Shown piece by piece: positions 17,586 to 24,411 of a DNA stretch of 64,000 nt. Under the pieces are notes generated by a model. It worked only from the letters and a program-made list of their open reading frames with translations. It searched no databases and had not been told where the DNA came from. Position 1 is the first letter of the stretch. The number at the start of each line of letters is the position of its first letter. The stretch comes from Clostridiaceae bacterium (GTDB taxonomy: Bacteria > Bacillota > Clostridia > Lachnospirales > Lachnospiraceae): the NCBI GenBank assembly GCA_910574345.1, contig CAJSZV010000007.1, positions 124,001 through 188,000 on the forward strand. Direction: 5' to 3'. Made by a program: the position numbers and the translations under genes.

Positions 17586-18467
17586 TCAGATGCCGTATTC
17601 TTTCATGGCGGCAGCCAGATTCTTCTGGTTGGCAGCCTCCATTTCTGTGAGAGGCAGACGGAGAGGTCCCACTTCTTTTCCCATAAGATTCATGGCGGTT
17701 TTTACGGGAATGGGATTCACCTCACAAAACAACTGGGTGATCAGGGGAACTGCTTTTAACTGAAGCTCCAGGCTTCTCTTCACATCGCCGTCAAAGAAAA
17801 ACTGACAGATATCGTGGGTCTGTCTGGGAGCTACGTTGGACAGAACAGAGATCACGCCCTTTCCTCCCATAGCCAGAAGAGGCACGATCTGATCGTCGTT
17901 GCCGGAATACAAATCCACACAGCCATCAGCCAGATGCATCATCGTGGCTATGGAGGAAAAATTACCGCTGGCCTCTTTCACTCCTACGATATTAGGTACT
18001 TCCCTGCACAGTGTCACTATGGTCTCCGGCTTCATGGTAACGCCGGTCCTTCCAGGAATATGATACAGAAGAATGGGAATATTTACGGCTTCTGCAATGG
18101 CTTTATAGTGGGTGATCAGTCCGTTCTGCGTCGCCTTATTATAGTAGGGAGTCACCAGAAGAAGTCCGTCCGCCCCTGCCTTCTCGGCCTCTTTCGACAG
18201 ATGGATGGCTTCTTTTGTACAGTTGGACCCTGTTCCTGCAATCACGGGAATTCTGCCCTTTACCGCTTCACATGTATAGCGGATCACCTCAACATGCTCC
18301 TCGTGGGACATGGTGGAAGACTCTCCTGTGGTTCCGCAGGAAATAATAGCATCTGTACCTCCCGCAATCTGTTCCTCGATCAGCTCTGATAATTTAGGAA
18401 AATTCACCTCTCCCTTATGGTCAAAGGGGGTCAGCAGTGCAACTCCTGCGCCTTCAAAAATAGCCAT
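17586..18467 (-). CDS. dapA: 4-hydroxy-tetrahydrodipicolinate synthase
   Basis: 293 residues. Class I aldolase fold with GTTGESSTMS near residue 45, catalytic Tyr in YHIPGRTGV near 135 and the Schiff-base Lys in VGVKEASG near 163. It condenses pyruvate with aspartate semialdehyde, the committed step to diaminopimelate, lysine and dipicolinate. AGGAGG lies ahead of the ATG. The long leader upstream is an L-box, so expression should fall when lysine is plentiful. Confidence 0.97.
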   Translation of the reverse strand: MAIFEGAGVALLTPFDHKGEVNFPKLSELIEEQIAGGTDAIISCGTTGESSTMSHEEHVEVIRYTCEAVKGRIPVIAGTGSNCTKEAIHLSKEAEKAGADGLLLVTPYYNKATQNGLITHYKAIAEAVNIPILLYHIPGRTGVTMKPETIVTLCREVPNIVGVKEASGNFSSIATMMHLADGCVDLYSGNDDQIVPLLAMGGKGVISVLSNVAPRQTHDICQFFFDGDVKRSLELQLKAVPLITQLFCEVNPIPVKTAMNLMGKEVGPLRLPLTEMEAANQKNLAAAMKEYGI

Positions 18468-18501
18468 AAAAAATCCTCCTTCTATTCATTGGTATTATTT
18501 G

Positions 18502-18529
18502 AAAAAAAAGAACCAGCCGGAGCCGGTTC
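18502..18529 (-). terminator. Riboswitch attenuator terminator
   Basis: GAACCGGCT and AGCCGG(T)TC-type arms (18529-18510) form a GC-rich hairpin followed by eight T (18509-18502) on the minus strand, 34 nt before the dapA start codon. This is the expression platform of the L-box. Confidence 0.85.
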
Positions 18530-18717
18530 TTAAAGTCGTCTTTAAGTAGCTCCCCATCTGTCCCCAGATGACAGTCATAAGGCTCTTCACCTTATGCCCA
18601 GATTCGTACTGTCAGGCGGTACTCTTCTTCGGCGCTCTCCCTTTCCTCCATCCTCCCCTGCACCTGCTGCATCAGACGGCGTACTCTTGATTCGCGCAAC
18701 CTCTACTCTCCATTCAT
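18502..18717 (-). promoter_or_regulatory. Lysine riboswitch (L-box) with attenuator
   Basis: The dapA leader carries the L-box landmarks in order on the minus strand: AGAGGUUGCG, UCAAGAGUACGCC, GGGAGAGCGCCGAAG, a CUGGGCAUAAGG helix and GGGGAGCUACUU. A strong terminator hairpin and eight T follow. Lysine binding should stabilise the aptamer and favour the terminator, switching off dapA-dapB. Bounds are set from the predicted transcript start to the end of the T run. Confidence 0.9.
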
Positions 18718-18723
18718 GTATCT

Positions 18724-18752
18724 ATACTATCATTCCTGGTTCTGTTTGTCAA
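18724..18752 (-). promoter_or_regulatory. Promoter of the L-box-dapA-dapB transcript
   Basis: TTGACA (18752-18747), a 17-nt spacer and TAGTAT (18729-18724) on the minus strand. The -35 box and most of the spacer lie inside the last codons of the corrinoid adenosyltransferase gene. Confidence 0.75.
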
Positions 18753-19239
18753 CTTCAACATATTGAATGCTGGAAACGGCATCCACATAGGGGCGCAGCT
18801 GCTCCGGAAACACTCTTCCCGTAAGTACAAGTCCCATGCCGTCTTCCTTGCCCTCAATGAGCTTTTTAAACTCCTCAAAGGTCACAATATTTTTCTCCAG
18901 GATCCCCAGGACTTCATCCAGAATCAGAAGATCGCACTCTCTCGTCGCCACTACTTTCTTGGCAAAATTAAATCCGTTTCGGATATTGAGCAGTTCCTCC
19001 TGTCTCTCCTCCTCAGAAAGATTCTCAAAATGCATATCCGCCTTCTCAAACCGAAACACTTTAAACTGAGGCTCCATACATTTTAAAACCTCAAGACCTT
19101 CCTGTTTGGGACTGCCTTTCAAAAACTGGATCATAATCACACTTTTCTGCCTGGTGAGAGCTATGACTCCTTTCCCTACGGCTAAAGCCGTCTTTCCCTT
19201 ACCGTTCCCGCAGATCACTTCTATATTGCCATGTTTCAT
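18730..19239 (-). CDS. CobO/BtuR-like ATP:corrinoid adenosyltransferase
   Basis: 169 residues from the ATG at 19239, which has AGAGGTG 7 nt upstream; an ATG 18 nt earlier is possible. The P-loop is CGNGKGKTALAVG, the Walker B region is CDLLILDEVLG, and the C-terminal LVLTGRVFPEQL matches the CobA/CobO/BtuR family (usual TGR...L). Such enzymes move the adenosyl group of ATP to Co(I) corrinoids to give adenosylcobalamin precursors. No other cobalamin genes are near, so a salvage role is plausible. The L-box promoter overlaps its 3' end. Confidence 0.8.
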   Translation of the reverse strand: MKHGNIEVICGNGKGKTALAVGKGVIALTRQKSVIMIQFLKGSPKQEGLEVLKCMEPQFKVFRFEKADMHFENLSEEERQEELLNIRNGFNFAKKVVATRECDLLILDEVLGILEKNIVTFEEFKKLIEGKEDGMGLVLTGRVFPEQLRPYVDAVSSIQYVEVDKQNQE

Positions 19240-19437
19240 TCTTTTGCACCTCTTCATCTTCCGGCTTCCATATTCTTCCTGGAATGTACGCCTCGTGCCA
19301 TAGATTACATTGTCCGCATATCGTAGCATAAAATTTTAAAATTTGCAAGGTTTCTTATGATTTTTCTGTTGGTATTCCCCAAATTCCGGTAGTCATTGAG
19401 ACGGTCCATCTCCTTGCCCATCTTTGACGGGCAAAAT

Positions 19438-20088
19438 TCACATCTGATCCCTGCCGTCCGAACTGTTGCCGAATTCCAGCTTGCTTACGGAAACTTCATA
19501 AGCAGTGCGCTTCTCGCACTCGCTGTCATTGAGTTTTTTTGTATATTCCCGGCTCTGGACTCTTCCCCAGATGCGAACCCTGACTCCCACTTCAAAACCG
19601 GCGGCATACCTGGCATTCCTTCCCCACGCGATGCAGGGAATATAATCGGATTTCCCGTAAGGACGGTTGACGGCCAGAAGAATATCGGCGATCTCTCTCC
19701 CAAGGGGCGTCTTTCTGTAAATCGGCACTTTGCAGATATAACCGTCCAAAAAGATCTGATTGGTTTTGGTGTAATCCGTAAATTCCTCCATAAAATTAAT
19801 CTCCCTCACAAACACGGACAAAACCAGACGGTTTTTCGCTCCCTCATGGCGGTTGTAAGACCTAAACTGGCCTATGGCTTCCACGGTACAGCCTATGTAA
19901 TCCTCATCTATATTCAGGAGCCGCTCCGATATCATAAGGGGTATAATATCCGACTGTTCGCTGAGCCGGCTCACCTCCAGGTCAACCACATAAAATCCCT
20001 CTCCAAACACTTCATGGCTGAATGTAAATCCGGACACGATTTTTCCAATTACCGTTACTTTGTTGTTTTCAATGGCTTTTTCTGACAT
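19438..20088 (-). CDS. Single-stranded DNA-binding-like protein with two OB folds
   Basis: 216 residues from the ATG at 20088 (GAGGAG 8 nt upstream). Two OB-type halves are visible. Residues ~10-100 include NKVTVIGKIVSGF and FYVVDLEVSRLS; residues ~110-205 include FLDGYICKVPIYRKTPLGRE, then ADILLAVNRPYGKSDYIPC and RVRIWGRVQSREY, the last being very like SSB (GR.QSR.Y). It lacks the acidic SSB tail. It is probably an accessory ssDNA-binding protein of the type found in Clostridia rather than the main SSB. It is monocistronic as far as can be seen. Confidence 0.7.
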   Translation of the reverse strand: MSEKAIENNKVTVIGKIVSGFTFSHEVFGEGFYVVDLEVSRLSEQSDIIPLMISERLLNIDEDYIGCTVEAIGQFRSYNRHEGAKNRLVLSVFVREINFMEEFTDYTKTNQIFLDGYICKVPIYRKTPLGREIADILLAVNRPYGKSDYIPCIAWGRNARYAAGFEVGVRVRIWGRVQSREYTKKLNDSECEKRTAYEVSVSKLEFGNSSDGRDQM

Positions 20089-20300
20089 AGTATTTCTCCT
20101 CTTCAATCCCTTATTAGTTTTTTGCCTTGCAGCTAATAATAAATGTATGCGGGGGAAAGGGAAACCATGATAAAAAGACGTCGTGAAGTTTCGACAGAAA
20201 GAGACGCCAAAAAAGTTCCGGCATGTTATGCCATTGAAAAATCATGAATTTTGCTATAATGAAAACAGCATAGAAATATCCGGAAGGGAGATGCAGCGAA

Positions 20301-20480
20301 ATGACAGATAAACAGCTTGAAGTTATTATGAATCTGGTGTACTGACACGTTCATTTGGCGAAATATGAACATGTCAGCACATTAGTAGCAGACAAATCTG
20401 CCGGGTGTAAAGATATGGAAGAAGTCAGAAAAACCATGGAGGAAATAAGAGCCATGGCCGGAAAGGATAAGGAAGAATAA
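20301..20480 (+). other. Small reading frame interrupted by an in-frame TGA within a hairpin
   Basis: ATG at 20301 with GGGAG upstream opens a 60-codon frame ending in TAA at 20478, but codon 15 is TGA (20343-20345). Before it the frame reads MTDKQLEVIMNLVY; after it comes HVHLAKYEHVSTLVADKSAG and then CKDMEEVRKTMEEIRAMAG, which is protein-like. The TGA lies in a long hairpin (20337-20382) of 6+6+4 bp with a 10-nt loop; a second hairpin, GCAGA-CAAA-TCTGC, follows at 20388-20401. Possible readings: a small gene split by a structured insertion, a recoded TGA, or two overlapping small frames. TATAAT lies about 45 nt upstream. The function is unknown. Confidence 0.35.
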
Positions 20481-20491
20481 GGAATCCTGCC

Positions 20492-20535
20492 CCTCCTCCC
20501 CCAAGGGAGGGGGATATCCCCCCGCCCCGATATCT
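20492..20535. other. GC-rich palindromic gap between convergent genes
   Basis: GGGGGATATCCCCC (20509-20522) is a perfect 14-bp palindrome within a C/G-only stretch; a second GATATC sits at 20529-20534 on the plus strand as CGATATCT. It separates the small plus-strand frame from bipA, which ends at 20552. No T run follows on either strand, so a standard intrinsic terminator is not supported. Confidence 0.35.
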
Positions 20536-20551
20536 CCCCTTGATTCGGCCC

Positions 20552-22384
20552 TTAATTTTTCTTAAAAGAAGCCCTCTTCCTCAAAGTAGGATCCAGTATT
20601 CTCTTACGAATCCTTAAGTTCTTAGGCGTCACCTCCAAAAGCTCATCCGTATCAATAAAATCAAGGCACTGCTCCAGGCTCATGTCCTTTGGAGGGGTCA
20701 GCTTCAGAGCCTCGTCCGCGCTGGAGGAACGGGTGTTGGTCAGTTTCTTGGTCTTGCACACATTGATCTCAATATCCTCCGCCTTAGGATTCTGTCCCAC
20801 CACCATGCCGGCATAGACTTTCACCCCTGGTCCGATAAACAAGGCTCCTCTCTCCTGGGCGCCGAAAAGACCATAGGTAATGGACTCCCCGCTTTCATAG
20901 GCGATAAGTGAACCTGTCTTTCTGTAGCTTAAGTCTCCCTTATAGGGCCCGTAGCCGTCAAAAATAGTGTTCATAATCCCGTTTCCCTTGGTGTCCGTCA
21001 TAAACTCACCCCGGTATCCGATGAGCCCTCTTGCGGGAATGGAAAACTCCAGCCTGGTGTAACCGCCGTTGGCCGGGCTCATGCCCTGAAGCTCTCCCTT
21101 TCTTGTGGTCAGTTTCTGGATAACAGCTCCGGCAAATTCCTCCGGCACGTCAATATAAGCCAGCTCCATAGGTTCCAGCTTCTGGTTTCTCTCATTGTAT
21201 TTGTAAAGCACCTCCGCCTTGCTGACGGCAAACTCATAGCCCTCCCTGCGCATATTCTCAATGAGCACGGACAGATGAAGCTCGCCCCGGCCCGATACCT
21301 TGAAGCAGTCAGGGGATTCCGTCTCCTCCACCCGAAGACTTACATCCGTGTTAAGCTCCCTGAAAAGCCGCTCCCTTATATGCCTGGAAGTCACATATTT
21401 TCCCTCCTGTCCCGCCAGGGGACTGTCGTTGACCATAAAATTCATGGCGATAGTGGGCTCGGAGATCTTCTGGAAGGGAATGGCCTCAGGCTTCCCCGGA
21501 TCGCACAAGGTATCTCCGATATGGAGATCCGTAATGCCGGAGATGGCCACGATGGAACCGATGCGGGCCTCCTGGACCTCCACTTTGCTCAGGCCGTCAA
21601 ACTCGTAGAGCTTTCCGATCTTCACCTTTCTCATCTTGCCGGGATCGTGGTGGTTCACCAGGGCGCATTCCTGATTCACCCGGATTTTTCCGTTGTCCAC
21701 CTTGCCTACGCCGATGCGTCCCACATACTCATTGTAATCAATGGTGCTGACAAGCACCTGAGTTCCCTGATCAGGATCTCCCTCAGGAGCCGGAATATGT
21801 TCAATGATGGTCTCGAAAAGAGGCCCCATATCCACCTGGGGATCATCCAGGTTCTTCTTGGCATACCCCTCCCTTGCGGAAGCATACAAAAAGGGGCAGT
21901 CCAGCTGTTCGTCGGAAGCGTCCAGATCCATAAGAAGTTCCAGAATCTCGTCCACCACTTCCTCAGGCCTGGCTTCGGGGCGGTCGATCTTATTGATGCA
22001 CACGATTACCGACAGGTCCAGTTCCAGGGCTTTCCTCAGCACAAACTTCGTCTGAGGCATGGCTCCCTCATAGGCATCCACCATAAGGATCACGCCGTTT
22101 ACCATCTTAAGCACACGCTCCACCTCGCCGCCGAAATCCGCGTGTCCCGGAGTGTCGATGATGTTGATCTTCGTATCCTTATAAAATACGGCTGTATTTT
22201 TAGATAAAATAGTGATTCCCCGCTCCCGCTCAATATCGTTGGAATCCATGACTCGTTCCGCCACTTCCTGGTTGGCACGGAACACGCCGCTCTGCTTTAA
22301 CAGCTCATCCACCAGAGTGGTCTTGCCGTGGTCAACGTGGGCAATAATCGCAATATTTCTTACATCATCTCTCTTCATCTTCAT
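20552..22384 (-). CDS. bipA: Ribosome-associated translational GTPase BipA/TypA
   Basis: 610 residues, normal length. G1 is [15 protein letters not shown]2 RERGITI, G3 [16 protein letters not shown] and G4 [13 protein letters not shown]-like domains and the BipA-specific C-terminal domain follow, including [17 protein letters not shown] and [12 protein letters not shown]. It binds the 70S ribosome and helps 50S assembly and growth under stress or cold. Monocistronic; a MITE-like element lies just upstream of its leader. Confidence 0.96.
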   Translation of the reverse strand: MKMKRDDVRNIAIIAHVDHGKTTLVDELLKQSGVFRANQEVAERVMDSNDIERERGITILSKNTAVFYKDTKINIIDTPGHADFGGEVERVLKMVNGVILMVDAYEGAMPQTKFVLRKALELDLSVIVCINKIDRPEARPEEVVDEILELLMDLDASDEQLDCPFLYASAREGYAKKNLDDPQVDMGPLFETIIEHIPAPEGDPDQGTQVLVSTIDYNEYVGRIGVGKVDNGKIRVNQECALVNHHDPGKMRKVKIGKLYEFDGLSKVEVQEARIGSIVAISGITDLHIGDTLCDPGKPEAIPFQKISEPTIAMNFMVNDSPLAGQEGKYVTSRHIRERLFRELNTDVSLRVEETESPDCFKVSGRGELHLSVLIENMRREGYEFAVSKAEVLYKYNERNQKLEPMELAYIDVPEEFAGAVIQKLTTRKGELQGMSPANGGYTRLEFSIPARGLIGYRGEFMTDTKGNGIMNTIFDGYGPYKGDLSYRKTGSLIAYESGESITYGLFGAQERGALFIGPGVKVYAGMVVGQNPKAEDIEINVCKTKKLTNTRSSSADEALKLTPPKDMSLEQCLDFIDTDELLEVTPKNLRIRKRILDPTLRKRASFKKN

Positions 22385-22449
22385 AGCAGCTGTTCTTCCT
22401 TTTCTATTGTGATTCCCGGGTTTATGCCCTGAATCCTGTATTGCAAAAA

Positions 22450-22632
22450 ACTAAGGACCTAGTACTGCTTTGCGGAAATAACGGTGAATATCAGTGCCCG
22501 ATATTTGTGTCAGGGCAAGGCGGAGGAAGGAGACGATGCGGTGGCATCGTTGACTGACGACAACGCGGCACTGGCGCAAAGAGTGGGTGCTGAATTCATC
22601 GAAATTTCCGCAATGTAGTACTAGCCCTTAGT
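22450..22632. mobile_element. MITE-like non-coding element with ~30-bp inverted ends
   Basis: The 343-nt gap between bipA and the YigZ gene is mostly taken up by a 183-bp element. Its left end ACTAAGGACCTAGTACTG continues to GCGGAAAT; its right end is ATTTCCGC through AGTACTAGCCCTTAGT. The two ends are inverted repeats over about 30 bp with few mismatches. The interior has smaller palindromes such as CGATGCGGTGGCATCG and no useful reading frame. This layout fits a miniature inverted-repeat element or a REPIN-like intergenic repeat. No flanking target duplication is certain. Confidence 0.6.
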
Positions 22633-22727
22633 CTCTGTCTCTTCTTAACAGTTCTCTACTATAGCATTATCCGAAAGCGAATGCAAGAAATTTTGAAAAA
22701 AATATGGTCCGTCTTAAAGATTCCGAC

Positions 22728-23378
22728 TCAAAAGACCAGAACCTCCCCATCAATCATTCCATAATACACAGGGGGAATCTCTTCCAGAACAGCTCTGCCT
22801 CCTGTTGCTTCCGTCAGCTGAGATTTCAAGCGTTCCGTCTCTGAAAAGGGGGACATAACCGTAATCACTACTTTGTCTGTATACTGGCTGTCCAAAACAG
22901 GAATTTTGTTCTGACCCAGAATATACTGGATTTTTCCTACTCCCGTATAATCCGTGGTAATGGCAATCTGCACGCCCAGACACTTTTCCACAATGGTGCT
23001 TCCCTTCAGTCCCTCCTGGGCGGCTCCGGAGTAAGCCCGTACCAAACCGCCGGTTCCCAGAAGGGTGCCGCCGAAATACCGGGTCACCACCAGACAGATA
23101 TTGTGAACCTCTGCCCCCAGAAGCACATCCAGCATGGGCCTTCCCGCGGTCTGACTCGGCTCCCCGTCGTCGCTGCACCTCTGAATCTGGTTCCTCTCCC
23201 CGATTACATAGGCAAAGCAGTGGTGTCTGGCATCCCAATACTGCTTTCTCACGGCCTCGATAAAGGCAAGGGCCTCCTCCTCTGACTCCGCCGGTCTTGT
23301 CTGGGCGATAAAGCGGGATTTCTTCTCCACCAGTTCTCCCCTTCCTCCCTCCCACAGAATCTTATATTTTTCCGTCAT
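22728..23378 (-). CDS. YigZ/IMPACT (UPF0029) family protein
   Basis: 216 residues from the ATG at 23378 (GGGAGGAGG 7 nt upstream; the open frame upstream is ignored). The UPF0029 N-terminal domain shows KKSRFIAQ, DARHHCFAYV and CSDDGEPSQTAGRPML, then VVTRYFGGTLLGTGGLVRAY; a ferredoxin-like DUF1949 domain closes the protein. Relatives of mammalian IMPACT are thought to bind RNA or ribosomal factors; the bacterial role is not settled. It is probably monocistronic. Confidence 0.9.
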   Translation of the reverse strand: MTEKYKILWEGGRGELVEKKSRFIAQTRPAESEEEALAFIEAVRKQYWDARHHCFAYVIGERNQIQRCSDDGEPSQTAGRPMLDVLLGAEVHNICLVVTRYFGGTLLGTGGLVRAYSGAAQEGLKGSTIVEKCLGVQIAITTDYTGVGKIQYILGQNKIPVLDSQYTDKVVITVMSPFSETERLKSQLTEATGGRAVLEEIPPVYYGMIDGEVLVF

Positions 23379-23451
23379 GTGATCCCCTCCTCCCTGCAAG
23401 GCTGTAAGTCCGCCTGCTGTCATGTATGACCATTATTATAACAGAATCCCC

Positions 23452-24234
23452 TTACCCTTTTATCATTCCAAGCAGCTCATCCTTAAACTGCCCGGCACAG
23501 CATAACACGTCGGCATTGGTCAGATAGGAAAGACGTTCCCCTTTCCAGCCGCACACACAGCCGCCGGCTTCCTCAAGAATCAGAGAACCTGCGGAATAAT
23601 CCCATGGTTTCAAGTTCCTCTCCAAATATCCCTCTACTCTGCCGCAGGCCACATAACACATATCCAGCTCTGCGGAACCGGACCGGCGGAAATCCGCGCA
23701 TCCTTTGAATATCCGGCAAAAAAGGGGGAAAAGCTCATCTGCATACTCCTTTTCGTAGGGAGCAGAACCATAGGAGATCACAGCATCTTTCAATTCCGGG
23801 ACAGAGGACACATGGATAGGCTCCCCGTTAAGATATGCGCCGCAGCCCTTTGCCCCATAAAACAACTCGTCATAAAAAGGATTATAGACCACTCCCAGAG
23901 TGATCTCCCCCTTTTCGTACAAAGCCAGCGCTACTGCACTTAAGCCGTAGTGGTGTATCAGATTGGTGGTTCCGTCAATGGGATCCAGAATCCAGTAGGT
24001 GCCGTCCGGGGTCCGCTCCAAGTCCCCGCCCTTTTCCTCCGCAATCATGCCGATCCGGGGAAACAGCTCTGCCAGTCTCCTTTTTAGATGCTCCTGCACT
24101 GCAAGATCCACATTGGTCACATAATCGGCGGCACCCTTTACCGTCACTTTGGAACGCTTCATCTCATCCAGAATCAATGGCTTGGTCTCGGCAACGGCTT
24201 TTATTACCTGCTGTCTCTCCTGTTCTTTCAACAT
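23452..24234 (-). CDS. Inositol-monophosphatase-family phosphatase
   Basis: 260 residues from the ATG at 24234, which has AAGGAG 9 nt upstream; several in-frame ATGs lie further up. Metal-binding motifs are IAEEKGGD (Glu), WILDPIDGTTNLIH (Asp-Pro-Ile-Asp) and, near the C terminus, KPWDYSAG. These are the Li-sensitive phosphatase signatures. Members hydrolyse inositol phosphates, PAP (CysQ) or fructose 1,6-bisphosphate; the substrate here cannot be decided from motifs. The Cys-rich C-terminal segment (VCGWKGERLSYLT, VLCCAG) is a detail not tied to function. Confidence 0.88.
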   Translation of the reverse strand: MLKEQERQQVIKAVAETKPLILDEMKRSKVTVKGAADYVTNVDLAVQEHLKRRLAELFPRIGMIAEEKGGDLERTPDGTYWILDPIDGTTNLIHHYGLSAVALALYEKGEITLGVVYNPFYDELFYGAKGCGAYLNGEPIHVSSVPELKDAVISYGSAPYEKEYADELFPLFCRIFKGCADFRRSGSAELDMCYVACGRVEGYLERNLKPWDYSAGSLILEEAGGCVCGWKGERLSYLTNADVLCCAGQFKDELLGMIKG

Positions 24235-24361
24235 TTGCATACTCTCCTTATTCATCTGTCTAAACGCCCGTTTATATGATGCCAGGGCCAAAAGGTCATA
24301 TATTCATTATACAAAATCGCCGTAAAAAGTAAAGACAAGAAAGCCTTAAGAATCCCTTCTA

Positions 24362-24390
24362 TTGAATTGACAGGAAAATTTTGTTATAAT
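24362..24390 (+). promoter_or_regulatory. Promoter of the class A PBP gene
   Basis: TTGAAT (24362-24367), a 17-nt spacer and a perfect TATAAT (24385-24390). The expected start is near 24397, leaving a short leader with AAGGAGG ahead of the ATG at 24412. Confidence 0.75.
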
Positions 24391-24411
24391 GATGTGGCAA
24401 GGAGGACTTCT

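Noticed and set aside
20167-20247. 27-codon plus-strand frame (MIKRRREVSTERDA..)
   Set aside because: It has a fair ribosome-binding site but is very short, without a recognisable pattern or operon context.
20343-20382. Certain bacterial SECIS element and selenoprotein
   Set aside because: The loop begins only about 9 nt after TGA and the flanking residues do not resemble a known Sec site; kept only as an open finding.
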